From Phocaeicola paurosaccharolyticus JCM 15092 (GTDB lineage: Bacteria; Bacteroidota; Bacteroidia; Bacteroidales; Bacteroidaceae), in NCBI RefSeq assembly GCF_000613805.1, contig NZ_BAJR01000006.1, forward strand, positions 1-64,000: a stretch of DNA of 64,000 nt. Direction: 5' to 3'. The notes under the pieces are model-generated. The model had not been told where the DNA came from, made no database searches, and saw nothing but the letters and a program-made list of their open reading frames with translations. Made by a program: the position numbers and the translations under genes. Shown one piece after another: positions 55,231 through 64,000 of this stretch. The first letter of the stretch is position 1. Each line of letters opens with the position of its first letter.

Positions 55231-58200
55231 TTATTTATGCTTTTGAATCCACTCTTTAGCGTTTACAAATGCTTCAATCCAAGGAGTTACCTGATCGCTG
55301 TTTGCTCTATCGTTTGGATAGAATGCATTCTGCCATGGGAAGATTGCTCTTTCCAAGTGAGGCATCATTGCTAAATGACGTCCGTCTGCACTTGCTATAC
55401 CTGCAGTAGAATAATCAGAACCGTTTGGATTACCAGGATATTCATCATAAGAATATTTCAATACAACATTGTATTTATCTTCCTTATATGGTAAAGAGAA
55501 TTTTCCTTCTCCATGTGCAACCCAGATACCAAGTTTGCTTCCGCTAAGTGAACCTAACATAACACTCTGGTTTGTCTGTACAGTAACTCCGGTAAATTCA
55601 GATTCGAATTTGTGTGAGTCGTTGTGAAGCATCTTGGTTTTCTTCTCATGATTAGGATTGATAAGTCCAAGCTCTATCATAAGCTGGCATCCGTTACATA
55701 CACCAAGAGAAAGAGTATCCTTGCGTGCATAGAAGTTATCAAGAGCAGCTTTAGCCTTAGGGTTGAAGAGGAAACCTCCAGCCCAGCCTTTAGCTGAACC
55801 TAAAACATCTGAGTTAGAGAAACCACCGCAGAATACTATCATATTTAGATCCTCAAGTGTCTCACGACCACTGATAAGGTCAGTCATTGTAACATCCTTA
55901 ACATCGAAGCCTGCAAGATAGAGTGAGTATGCCATCTCTCTTTCGCACTGAGTACCCTTTTCACGGATAATGGCAGCCTTGATTCCGGTTGCTGTTCTTC
56001 TGTTTGGATCTATACCATATTGAGAATATTTACCTGTAAACGATTTGTCGAATGCGAGCTCAATAGGTTGTTTTGCATAATTTTCGAAACGTTTCTTAGC
56101 ACAGCCGTTCATGCTCTGTTTGCGATCGAGTAGGTAAGATGATGAGAACCATACATCACGAAGATAGTCAATGCCGAACTGGTATGTAGCATCATCCTTT
56201 GTAACAAGTATATGTCTCTCTTCTGTTGGCTTACCAAGTTTAGCATATCCTATACCGGCATCTTCCAATATTTTCTTAACTTCCTCTTTGTCTTTATCCT
56301 TAACCTGGATAACTACACCTGGATTTTCAGAGAATAGAACCTTAATAATGTCATCTTCCTTAATCTTGTCGAGGCTTATCTCCATACCACCATCAGTGTT
56401 GGCAAAGCACATCTCAAGAAGAGTTGTGATAAGACCACCTGCAGATATATCGTGTCCTGCAATGATAAGACCTTTCTCAACTAAAGTCTGAATAGCCATG
56501 AAAGCATCACGGAAGTACTCAGCATTTTGAACTGTAGGTACGTCGTCACCAACTTTGTTCAGAGATTGTGCAAAGGCAGAACCGCCAAGGCGCATCTTGT
56601 CAAAGCTGAAGTCTATATGGTATATAGTGCTCTTGTCATCATTTACAAGTACTGGTGAAACAACTTTCTTAATGTCAGAAATCTCTCCACCGGCAGAAAC
56701 GATGACTGTCCCCGGACTTATAACCTTTTCTCCATCAGGATATTTCTGAGTCATTGAGAGTGAGTCTTTACCTGTTGGAACATTTATTTGAAGCTGGCAG
56801 CAGAAATCAGAAAGAGCTTTTACTGCTTTATATAGTCTTGCATCCTCACCTTCCTGTGAACGGCATGGCCACATCCAGTTTGCTGAGAGTGAAATGCTAT
56901 CCATTCCTTCTGCAAAAGGTGCCCATACAATGTTAGTAAGAGCTTCGGCTACTGAAAGAACAGAACCTGCAGCAGGATTTGCAAGAGCAGCCTGAGGAGC
57001 ATGTCCTAATGATGTTGCAATACCTTTCTCTCCTCTGTAGTCCAATGATACTACACCGCAGTCGCTAAGTGGCAACTGTATCTCACCCTGGCACTGTTGA
57101 CGAGCTACCTTGCCTGTTACAGAACGGTCTACTTTATTTGTCAACCAGTCTTTGCAGGCAACAGCTTCAAGCTGAAGAACTCTTGTAAGGTAATCGTTTA
57201 TTTTAGCTGTATCGTAAGTTGCATCCTCATAGTGACGTTCAACAGTCTTATCGATCATATATGTTTTTGGAGATGATCCGAACATCTGATCTACATCAAG
57301 GTCAAATGGACGAACTCCGTCAGCCTGTTCAAAAGAGAAGTGTGCATCTCCTGTAGTCTCACCAACTACATACATAGGAGCACGTTCACGTTCTGCAATC
57401 TTCTTTACATGTTCTATAGCTTCCTCATCGATAAGAAGTCCCATTCTCTCCTGTGATTCATTTGCTATAATCTCTTTTGCAGATAGAGTATTATCTCCTA
57501 TAGGGAGCTTGCTCATATCAATCTTACCTCCACACTCTTCAACTAGTTCAGATAGGCAGTTTACATGTCCTGCTGAACCGTGGTCATGTATTGAAACGAT
57601 AGGGTTGTTTTCTTCTTCACAAAGTGAACGAACAACATTGTATGCTCTCTTCTGCATCTCAGCATTTGCTCTCTGTACGGCATTGAGCTCTATACCTGAT
57701 GAGTAGCGTCCTGTTTCTACTGAAGATACAGAACCACCACCAAGACCGATACGGTAGTTGTCACCACCAAGAACTACAACTTTATTTCCTTTTTCAGGAT
57801 GTCCTTTCAGACAGTCACGTTGTGTACCATATCCGACACCACCGGCAAGCATTATTACCTTGTCGTATCCGTAGAATGTATCGTTCTCTTCGTGTTCAAA
57901 TGTAAGAACAGAACCACAGATAAGTGGTTGGCCGAATTTGTTACCAAAGTCAGAAGCACCATTTGATGCCTTGATAAGAATTTGCTCAGGTGTCTGATAA
58001 AGCCATTTTCTTACAGGAAGTAACTCTTCCCATTCACGTCCTTCATCAGTTCTTGGGTATGATGTCATATAAACAGCAGTACCTGCAATAGGCCAAGAAC
58101 CTTTACCACCACCCATACGGTCGCGTATTTCACCGCCGCTACCTGTAGAAGCACCATTGAATGGTTCAACAGTTGTTGGAAAGTTGTGTGTCTCTGCTTT

Positions 58201-58932
58201 TAATGAGATGACAGTCTTAATCTCTTTAATAATGAAATAGTCTGAAGTTGTATGGTCGGCAGGTGAGAATTGCTCTACTACTGGTCCTTCTGCAAAAGCA
58301 ACATTGTCTTTGTAGGCAGAAATAATTTTGTTTTGATTTTCAGCTGTAGTCTTTTTAATCATTTGGAAAAGTGAAGACTCCATCTCTTCTCCGTCAATAA
58401 TGAATGTTCCACCAAATATTTTATGACGGCAGTGTTCAGAGTTTATCTGAGCAAATCCGAAGACCTCAGAATCTGTTAGCTTTCTGCCTAAGTCTTTCTC
58501 TATCTTTAATAGATAATCAATCTCCTCTTTTGATAGTGCTAATCCCTCTTTTTCATTATACTCTTCAAGGTTTTCGATATGCATTATCGGAGCAGGTTGT
58601 CTGTTTACTACAAATATGTCTTGATTAAGGCTATTGTATAGTCTCTGAAGCATAGGGTCATACTCAGCAGAATCATCCTTTACGGGAAAATATTCTTCAA
58701 TTCTCATGACACCCTTAATGTTCATGTTTTGAGTGATCTCTACAGCATTAGTACTCCAAGGTGTAATCATTTCACGGCGAGGACCGATAAAATAACCTTT
58801 CAAGTTCTTTTCATCTTCTACTACGGCGTCACCGTATAACCAAGATAGTTTTTCAATATCTTCGGGAGTTAAATCGTGATTTACCTCTGTAGCAATTACA
58901 CTTTTAGAGGCCGTTCTGAAAAATAAAATCAT
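55231..58932 (-). CDS. purL: Phosphoribosylformylglycinamidine synthase (long, single-chain PurL)
   Basis: A 1233-residue enzyme using glutamine and ATP to convert FGAR to FGAM in purine synthesis. It is the large single-chain form. An N-terminal PurS-like part; 'DSEVFGFAQINSEHCRHKIF'; ATP-binding halves with 'KAETHNFPTTVEPFNGASTG' and 'IHDHGSAGHVNCLSEL'; and a C-terminal glutaminase with 'VFCGGFSNSDVLGSAKGWAG', the nucleophile in 'SLGVCNGCQLMIEL' and a late 'HGEGKF'. Complete. Own promoter (TAACTTTG) and terminator. purM lies elsewhere in the window. Confidence 0.96.
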   Translation of the reverse strand: MILFFRTASKSVIATEVNHDLTPEDIEKLSWLYGDAVVEDEKNLKGYFIGPRREMITPWSTNAVEITQNMNIKGVMRIEEYFPVKDDSAEYDPMLQRLYNSLNQDIFVVNRQPAPIMHIENLEEYNEKEGLALSKEEIDYLLKIEKDLGRKLTDSEVFGFAQINSEHCRHKIFGGTFIIDGEEMESSLFQMIKKTTAENQNKIISAYKDNVAFAEGPVVEQFSPADHTTSDYFIIKEIKTVISLKAETHNFPTTVEPFNGASTGSGGEIRDRMGGGKGSWPIAGTAVYMTSYPRTDEGREWEELLPVRKWLYQTPEQILIKASNGASDFGNKFGQPLICGSVLTFEHEENDTFYGYDKVIMLAGGVGYGTQRDCLKGHPEKGNKVVVLGGDNYRIGLGGGSVSSVETGRYSSGIELNAVQRANAEMQKRAYNVVRSLCEEENNPIVSIHDHGSAGHVNCLSELVEECGGKIDMSKLPIGDNTLSAKEIIANESQERMGLLIDEEAIEHVKKIAERERAPMYVVGETTGDAHFSFEQADGVRPFDLDVDQMFGSSPKTYMIDKTVERHYEDATYDTAKINDYLTRVLQLEAVACKDWLTNKVDRSVTGKVARQQCQGEIQLPLSDCGVVSLDYRGEKGIATSLGHAPQAALANPAAGSVLSVAEALTNIVWAPFAEGMDSISLSANWMWPCRSQEGEDARLYKAVKALSDFCCQLQINVPTGKDSLSMTQKYPDGEKVISPGTVIVSAGGEISDIKKVVSPVLVNDDKSTIYHIDFSFDKMRLGGSAFAQSLNKVGDDVPTVQNAEYFRDAFMAIQTLVEKGLIIAGHDISAGGLITTLLEMCFANTDGGMEISLDKIKEDDIIKVLFSENPGVVIQVKDKDKEEVKKILEDAGIGYAKLGKPTEERHILVTKDDATYQFGIDYLRDVWFSSSYLLDRKQSMNGCAKKRFENYAKQPIELAFDKSFTGKYSQYGIDPNRRTATGIKAAIIREKGTQCEREMAYSLYLAGFDVKDVTMTDLISGRETLEDLNMIVFCGGFSNSDVLGSAKGWAGGFLFNPKAKAALDNFYARKDTLSLGVCNGCQLMIELGLINPNHEKKTKMLHNDSHKFESEFTGVTVQTNQSVMLGSLSGSKLGIWVAHGEGKFSLPYKEDKYNVVLKYSYDEYPGNPNGSDYSTAGIASADGRHLAMMPHLERAIFPWQNAFYPNDRANSDQVTPWIEAFVNAKEWIQKHK

Positions 58933-58998
58933 AATGACTTTTATAGTTGATTATTAATGATAGTCTGTTACAAAATATTCAATCTTATTAAGAAAATG

Positions 58999-59006
58999 CA
59001 AAGTTA
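58999..59006 (-). promoter_or_regulatory. -7 promoter element of purL
   Basis: TAACTTTG on the minus strand, about 66 bases before the ATG. The -33 position is A/T-rich without a TTTG. Confidence 0.5.
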
Positions 59007-59082
59007 CATAAAAGAGATTGCCTAAAAAAGAAAATGAGATTCAAATATAGGTACTTTCATAAAAAAGTATCATCTTTGCAGC

Positions 59083-59742
59083 ATGAATTGGATAGAACAA
59101 GTAACCATACTGGATTTATTGGTGAAAGGTCTTATTGTAGGCGTGGTAGTATCTGCGCCTTTAGGACCTGTAGGGGTACTTTGTATACAAAGGACATTGA
59201 ACAAAGGACGATGGTATGGCTTTGTTACCGGGTTGGGTGCTTCATTAAGTGATATAAGCTATGCCTTACTTACAGGTTATGGCATGAGTTTTATGGATCA
59301 ATTCCTTACCAAAAACCAGATACTTCTTCAGATAATTGGTAGTATTATGCTATTTTTATTTGGTGTATACACATTCAGAAGTAATCCGGTACAGTCTATA
59401 AGACCTCTTTCTTCTACTCCAGGTAGCTATCTTCATAATTTTATTACAGCATTCTTCGTAACTCTTTCTAACCCACTGATTATATTCCTCTTTATAGGTC
59501 TTTTCGCAAGGCTCTCTTTTGTAATGCCTGGAAGTCCGGTAGGATTTCAGCTTGTAGGATATATTGCAATTGTTCTTGGTGCTCTGTCATGGTGGTTTGG
59601 AATAACTTACTTTGTAAATAAAGTACGCACCAGATTCAACTTACGTGGCATATGGATGCTTAATCGTATTATTGGCGTTATAGTTATGGTATTGTCTGTA
59701 GCTGGAGTTATCTATACTTTTCTTGGCAATTCACTTTACTGA
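59083..59742 (+). CDS. LysE/RhtB-family exporter
   Basis: A 219-residue inner-membrane protein with six hydrophobic helices. The LysE family mark 'VSAPLGPVGVLCIQRTLNKG' (APLGP..) falls in the first helix pair, followed by 'GFVTGLGASLSDISYALLTG'. The second half repeats the fold ('FFVTLSNPLIIFLFIGLFA'). These proteins export amino acids or related small molecules; the substrate is not known. It is the first gene of a + operon with DUF4924, rfbD and prfC (gaps of 21, 10 and 3 bases) and is divergent from purL. Confidence 0.88.
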   Translation: MNWIEQVTILDLLVKGLIVGVVVSAPLGPVGVLCIQRTLNKGRWYGFVTGLGASLSDISYALLTGYGMSFMDQFLTKNQILLQIIGSIMLFLFGVYTFRSNPVQSIRPLSSTPGSYLHNFITAFFVTLSNPLIIFLFIGLFARLSFVMPGSPVGFQLVGYIAIVLGALSWWFGITYFVNKVRTRFNLRGIWMLNRIIGVIVMVLSVAGVIYTFLGNSLY

Positions 59743-59763
59743 AATTATTAACTCATATTAGCC

Positions 59764-60306
59764 ATGTTTATTTCTAGGGTATTAAAAGATAAGAATATTG
59801 CCGAATATTTAATATATATGTGGCAGGTTGAAGACTTGATCCGTGCGAATGATTTTGATATTAAGAAAATTGATGAACATATAATAAGTAAATTCAACTT
59901 GGATGAAGCTCAGGGGAAAGAGATGTTGAAATGGTATGAGGATCTGATAAATATGATGAAGGAAGAGGGCGTTATGGAAAAAGGCCATCTGCAGATAAAC
60001 AAGAATATAATCACTTGGCTGACTGATCTTCATTTACAACTGTTAGGCTCACCGAAATTCCCTTACTATAGTGCTGCATACTACAACTGTCTTCCTTTTA
60101 TTGTTGAACTCAGAGCTAAAGGTGCCGATAAGGATGAACCAGAACTGGAGACCTGTTTTGAAGCTTTATATGGTATACTACTTTTGAAATTGCAAGATAA
60201 GGAGATAGGTCAGGAGACAGCGAAGGCACAGAAGGCAATATCAGCCTTTTTGGGTATGCTTGCAAATTATTATATAGAGGATAAAAAGGGAGAATTGGAT
60301 ATTTAA
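59764..60306 (+). CDS. DUF4924 family protein
   Basis: A 180-residue, helix-rich, soluble protein matching the Bacteroidetes-specific DUF4924 family ('MFISRVLKDKNIAEYLIYMW', 'QVEDLIRANDFD', 'YYNCLPFIVELRAKG'). There is no signal peptide or membrane segment and no recognisable catalytic motif. Function unknown. It lies between the LysE exporter and rfbD in a tight operon. The position upstream of rfbD and prfC does not by itself suggest a role. Confidence 0.82.
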   Translation: MFISRVLKDKNIAEYLIYMWQVEDLIRANDFDIKKIDEHIISKFNLDEAQGKEMLKWYEDLINMMKEEGVMEKGHLQINKNIITWLTDLHLQLLGSPKFPYYSAAYYNCLPFIVELRAKGADKDEPELETCFEALYGILLLKLQDKEIGQETAKAQKAISAFLGMLANYYIEDKKGELDI

Positions 60307-60316
60307 TTCTAAAAAA

Positions 60317-61174
60317 ATGAAAAATATACTTGTGACCGGTGCTAACGGTCAGTTAGGTAATGAAATCCGCATCTTATCACAGAATAATAAAGAATACAAC
60401 TACTTCTTTACAGATGTCAACGAACTTGACATATGCAATGAGGGTATGGTTGCTGAATTTGTCATTGACAATAGTATTGATGTAATAATTAATTGTGCTG
60501 CCTATACTGCTGTTGATAAGGCAGAAGACAATGAGGAGTTGTGTGATAAACTCAATAATATAGCTGTTGGAAATCTGGCAGCTGCTGCTGAAAGAAATAG
60601 CGCATCATTAATTCATATATCTACAGATTATGTTTTTGATGGCACAAACCATATTCCGTATAAAGAGGATGAAGAGACATCACCTGCATCTGTTTATGGA
60701 AGGACTAAACTTGCAGGTGAGAGGAGAGCGATGGAACTTTGCTCACATTGTATGATAATACGTACTGCATGGCTCTATTCTGAGTTTGGAAATAACTTTG
60801 TAAAGACAATGATGAAGTTAGGCAAAGAGAAGGAGTCTTTGGGAGTGGTATTCGATCAAATTGGTACACCTACTTATGCAAAGGATCTTGCTGAAGTGGT
60901 TTTTGCAGCTATAAATAAAGGTGTTGTTCCAGGTATATATCATTTCAGTAATGAAGGTGTTTGCTCTTGGTTCGATTTTACAAAGGCTATTTTCCGCTTG
61001 TCGGGCATTACCGGATGTAATTTAAAACCTTTACATACTTATGAGTATCCTTACAAAGCTCACAGACCACATTTCTCAGTGTTGGACAAGACAAAGATTA
61101 AGGAGACTTATGGTATAGAGGTATCTTATTGGGAGGATAGTTTGAAGGAGTGTATAAATGAATTGACAAAATAA
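60317..61174 (+). CDS. rfbD: dTDP-4-dehydrorhamnose reductase
   Basis: A 285-residue short-chain-dehydrogenase-type enzyme for the last step of dTDP-L-rhamnose synthesis, feeding surface polysaccharides. The NAD(P)-binding 'ILVTGANGQLGNEI' opens the protein. 'NCAAYTAVDKAEDN' is the family mark. The catalytic Y-x-x-x-K lies in 'SVYGRTKLAGE' and the earlier serine/threonine in 'IHISTDYVFDG'. The other rhamnose genes (rfbA-C) are not in this window. It lies three bases before prfC. Confidence 0.93.
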   Translation: MKNILVTGANGQLGNEIRILSQNNKEYNYFFTDVNELDICNEGMVAEFVIDNSIDVIINCAAYTAVDKAEDNEELCDKLNNIAVGNLAAAAERNSASLIHISTDYVFDGTNHIPYKEDEETSPASVYGRTKLAGERRAMELCSHCMIIRTAWLYSEFGNNFVKTMMKLGKEKESLGVVFDQIGTPTYAKDLAEVVFAAINKGVVPGIYHFSNEGVCSWFDFTKAIFRLSGITGCNLKPLHTYEYPYKAHRPHFSVLDKTKIKETYGIEVSYWEDSLKECINELTK

Positions 61175-61177
61175 ACA

Positions 61178-62746
61178 ATGAATTCTGAAATAGAAAGAAG
61201 AAGAACCTTTGCGATTATTGCGCACCCTGATGCGGGAAAGACATCGTTGACAGAAAAGCTCTTGCTTTTTGGTGGTCAGATTCAGGTGGCAGGAGCCGTA
61301 AAGAGCAATAAAATTAAGAAAACAGCTACATCCGATTGGATGGATATAGAGAAACAACGTGGTATCTCTGTAACAACATCTGTGATGGAGTTTGACTATA
61401 ATGATTATAAAATCAATATCCTGGATACTCCGGGTCACCAGGATTTTGCAGAAGATACATACCGCACATTGACAGCAGTAGATAGTGTTATCATTGTTGT
61501 TGACGGTGCAAAGGGTGTTGAGTCGCAGACAAGAAAGCTCATGGAGGTCTGCCGAATGAGAAATACTCCTGTTATAATCTTCGTTAATAAAATGGACCGC
61601 GAAGGTAAGGATCCTTTTGATCTGCTCGATGAGTTAGAAGAGGAGCTCTCCATCTCTGTCCGTCCTCTCTCTTGGCCTATAGATCAAGGTGCAAGGTTCA
61701 AAGGTGTATACAATATATATGAGAATAATCTTAACCTTTTCCAACCATCTAAGCAGATAGTGACAGAGAAGGTGGAGATAGATATAAATACAGAAGAACT
61801 TGACAAGCACATTGGTACTCCTTTGGCGGAAAAGTTACGTGCCGACTTGGAACTTATTGAAGGTGTATATCCTGAGTTTGATAAGGAGGGATATCTTGAT
61901 GGTAAAATAGCACCTGTATTCTTTGGTTCTGCGCTAAATAATTTTGGTGTTCAGGAGATGTTGAACTGTTTCGTCGAAATAGCTCCATGTCCACGTCCAA
62001 CACATGCTGTGGAACGTGACATCAATCCTGATGAGAATAAATTCTCAGGATTCATATTCAAGATAACTGCAAACATCGACCCTAACCATCGTTCTTGTAT
62101 TGCGTTCTGTAAGGTTTGCTCCGGCAAATTTGAGAGAAACACTCCATATTTCCATGTACGTCATGGAAAGACAATGCGTTTCTCATCTCCTACACAGTTC
62201 ATGGCACAGAGAAAGACTACAGTTGATGAGGCTTGGGCAGGTGATATCATAGGCTTGCCTGATAATGGTACATTCAAGATAGGTGACACTCTTACTGAAG
62301 GTGAATTGCTCCATTTTCAGGGAATACCAAGTTTCTCTCCTGAAATGTTCAAATATATTGAGAATGCAGACCCAATGAAACAGAAACAGTTGGCTAAAGG
62401 TATTGACCAGCTTATGGATGAAGGTGTGGCGCAGCTATTTGTAAACCAGTTCAATGGGAGAAAGATAATCGGTACTGTAGGACAACTTCAGTTCGAGGTT
62501 ATCCAATACCGTCTGGAGAATGAGTATAATGCTAAGTGTAGATGGGAACCATTGAGCCTTTATAAAGCATGTTGGGTAGAGAGTGATGATAAAGAGGAGC
62601 TTGAAGCTTTCAAAAAGAGAAAATATCAATACATGGCTAAGGACAGAGAAGGACGTGATGTATTCTTAGCTGACAGTGGATATGTTCTTCAGATGGCACA
62701 GATGGATTTCAAGAATATAAAATTCCATTTTACAAGTGAATTCTAA
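61178..62746 (+). CDS. prfC: Peptide chain release factor 3
   Basis: A 522-residue translational GTPase that recycles RF1 and RF2 after termination. G1 'AHPDAGKT' is at residues 16-22; G2 is around '[13 protein letters not shown]'; G3 'DTPGHQDF'; G4 'NKMD'. The C-terminal half includes '[16 protein letters not shown]' and 'YKACWVES', typical of RF3 rather than EF-G. Complete. It is the last gene of the LysE-DUF4924-rfbD operon and is followed by a strong terminator. Confidence 0.95.
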   Translation: MNSEIERRRTFAIIAHPDAGKTSLTEKLLLFGGQIQVAGAVKSNKIKKTATSDWMDIEKQRGISVTTSVMEFDYNDYKINILDTPGHQDFAEDTYRTLTAVDSVIIVVDGAKGVESQTRKLMEVCRMRNTPVIIFVNKMDREGKDPFDLLDELEEELSISVRPLSWPIDQGARFKGVYNIYENNLNLFQPSKQIVTEKVEIDINTEELDKHIGTPLAEKLRADLELIEGVYPEFDKEGYLDGKIAPVFFGSALNNFGVQEMLNCFVEIAPCPRPTHAVERDINPDENKFSGFIFKITANIDPNHRSCIAFCKVCSGKFERNTPYFHVRHGKTMRFSSPTQFMAQRKTTVDEAWAGDIIGLPDNGTFKIGDTLTEGELLHFQGIPSFSPEMFKYIENADPMKQKQLAKGIDQLMDEGVAQLFVNQFNGRKIIGTVGQLQFEVIQYRLENEYNAKCRWEPLSLYKACWVESDDKEELEAFKKRKYQYMAKDREGRDVFLADSGYVLQMAQMDFKNIKFHFTSEF

Positions 62747-62810
62747 TATTGTTTCACTCATTTTGGAAGAGCGTTTTTTTAGTTGAAATACTATAAAAGA
62801 TTTATATATG

Positions 62811-62851
62811 GAAGAATCTCACAATAACTTGTTGTGAGATTCTTCTTTTTT
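62811..62851 (+). terminator. Terminator of the prfC operon
   Basis: A perfect 14-base-pair stem (62811-62824 with 62832-62845) and seven-base loop, followed by six T residues. Confidence 0.92.
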
Positions 62852-62852
62852 A

Positions 62853-62860
62853 TAACTTTG
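62853..62860 (+). promoter_or_regulatory. -7 promoter element of the S9 peptidase gene
   Basis: TAACTTTG, 22 bases before ATG 62882. A CTTG at 62828-62831 could serve as -33 but lies in the loop of the preceding terminator. Confidence 0.5.
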
Positions 62861-62881
62861 TTTTACAAATACATAGATATT

Positions 62882-64000
62882 ATGAGAAAGAATTTTTTGA
62901 CTTGTTTAGCTTTGTTGATGGCAACAGTGCTATTTGCTAAGAAGGTAGAGATAACTAAGTTCAGATGTGTTACTCCTATTGAAGTTATACGTCCATTTAT
63001 GATAGATAGCGTTAATGCCGGTCAAAAGGCTTTTTCGGATGAGATGCTGTTAGATTCATATACCTCATTGGCAAATATATCTGCAGGTACTGAATATGAT
63101 ATCACCGGTATTCCTAAGTCATCAGCAGATTATTCAATAAATTTAATTTCATTTAATATGGAGAACAGAGATTTTGTTAAAGGTAAGCTCTCTGTAAAGG
63201 GATTAAAGAATTACAGAATATATGTTGACGGAAAGAAAAGTGATGGAAAGGAAATTGCCCTCGAGCCGGCTACACATACTTTCGTTATAAAATATCTTTC
63301 TAAGAAAAGTGTTGCAGACTCTTTGTCTGTTGACTTCGATACAGATAATCCTGAAGATATCATAATAGGTACTTCCGTGAAACGTATGTATACAATAAAT
63401 AGTGTAGTCGATGGCAAAAGAGTCTCATCAGTAAGTATATCTCCAAGTGGTAAGTATATTATTATAAGCTATCTCAATACACTTGAAGGTGGTACACTTC
63501 AGAGAAGATTTATTGCGAAAGAGGTCGCTTCGGGTAAAATAATATCTCAAGGTTCGGAGGAGATGATATGGATGCCATCTTCGGATATCTATTATACGTT
63601 GCGTAAAGGCGATAATGGTAGAGACATAGTGGCCTTCAACCCACAGAATGGTAGTGAGAAGATTTTTGCCTATGCAATACCCGAAGGACGTTTTCAAATA
63701 TCACCAAATGAGGAGTATCTTCTATACTCGATAGAGCAGGAAGGACCCAAAGAGAAGAAAGAGATATATCAGGTCCTAGAACCGGATGACCGTCAGCCTG
63801 GATGGAGAAATAGAAATTCTCTCTTCAAATATGATATTAAGAGTCGAATAATGCAGCCTCTTACTTACGGATATAGGAATGTATGGGCATCCGATATCTC
63901 AAAAGATGGAAGATATATTCTGTTGATGATGTCAAAAGCAAGATTGACAAAAAGACCTACCACTCTATTTTCCCTGTTAAGACTTGATACAAGAAACATG
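62882..64000 (+). CDS. S9-family serine peptidase, N-terminal part (runs off the right edge)
   Basis: The frame from ATG 62882 is open for 373 codons up to the last base of the window. A signal peptide (1-19, ending 'VLFAK') is followed by a beta-rich domain and then propeller-like repeats such as 'SSVSISPSGKYIIISYLNT', 'RFQISPNEEYLLYSIEQEG' and 'SDISKDGRYILLMM'. These are typical of the prolyl-oligopeptidase/dipeptidyl-peptidase IV family, exported peptidases of about 800-850 residues in Bacteroidales. The catalytic alpha/beta-hydrolase domain would lie beyond the edge, so the serine is not seen. Family assignment rests on the repeats and layout. Confidence 0.72.
   Translation, partial: MRKNFLTCLALLMATVLFAKKVEITKFRCVTPIEVIRPFMIDSVNAGQKAFSDEMLLDSYTSLANISAGTEYDITGIPKSSADYSINLISFNMENRDFVKGKLSVKGLKNYRIYVDGKKSDGKEIALEPATHTFVIKYLSKKSVADSLSVDFDTDNPEDIIIGTSVKRMYTINSVVDGKRVSSVSISPSGKYIIISYLNTLEGGTLQRRFIAKEVASGKIISQGSEEMIWMPSSDIYYTLRKGDNGRDIVAFNPQNGSEKIFAYAIPEGRFQISPNEEYLLYSIEQEGPKEKKEIYQVLEPDDRQPGWRNRNSLFKYDIKSRIMQPLTYGYRNVWASDISKDGRYILLMMSKARLTKRPTTLFSLLRLDTRNM

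Overview
The window looks like chromosomal DNA from a low-GC member of the order Bacteroidales, probably Bacteroidaceae-like. Several independent signs agree. There is a fused LpxC/FabZ lipid A gene. Two giant one-protein hybrid two-component systems (HTCS) are present. Promoters follow the Bacteroidetes -33 TTTG / -7 TAnnTTTG pattern, with no obvious Shine-Dalgarno sequences. Families typical of the group (DUF4924, IS1096-passenger-like protein, split chromate transporter, long S9 peptidase) also occur. No insertion sequence, CRISPR array or prophage was seen.

Layout. (1) 1-2.8 kb: a very AT-rich accessory cluster on + (membrane protein, GNAT/PUA-like protein split by a poly-A frameshift, ASCH protein, P-loop kinase). 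It abuts the 3' side of a tRNA-Trp. (2) 3.1-4.3 kb: a uracil-DNA-glycosylase-family protein and an unknown protein on -. (3) 4.8-16.9 kb: a glycan-use locus on + (HTCS, GH31 with PA14 insert, GH2, GH3). The enzyme set matches trimming of galactosylated xyloglucan oligosaccharides, but no SusC/SusD pair is present. A small GNAT gene follows. (4) 17.3-24.4 kb: cysteine desulfidase (cyuA-like) and dsbD on -, a membrane-tethered TPR/AraC regulator on -, a MATE exporter on +, and tRNA-Ser. (5) 24.4-25.0 kb: gene-free DNA with a four-unit 22-bp repeat array, then O-acetylhomoserine sulfhydrylase on -. (6) 26.7-30.4 kb: acetylxylan-esterase-like protein, hexapeptide acetyltransferase and an outer-membrane beta-barrel. 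(7) 30.5-40.2 kb, all on -: a housekeeping block (miaA, IS1096-like, lpxA, lpxC/fabZ, lpxD, HD hydrolase, pyrF, prfA, purM). (8) 40.3-48.2 kb on -: Wzz- and Wza-type polysaccharide export pair, pgk, uvrA. (9) 48.4-51.2 kb: GH10-like lipid/peptidoglycan-type hydrolase on +, chromate transporter halves on -. (10) 51.2-58.9 kb on -: a second HTCS directly upstream of the chromate transporter genes, then purL. (11) 59.1-64.0 kb on +: LysE exporter, DUF4924, rfbD, prfC and the start of an S9 peptidase that runs off the right edge.

Two themes deserve attention. First, five genes are interrupted by single-base frameshifts, three of them in normally core genes (lpxC/fabZ, uvrA, HD hydrolase). In four of the five, one G or C of a short G/C run appears to be missing, which points to consensus or assembly error more than biology. 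Second, the least conventional biology is in the tRNA-Trp-linked GNAT/ASCH/kinase cluster, the HTCS-chromate transporter operon and the 22-bp palindromic repeat array beside tRNA-Ser.
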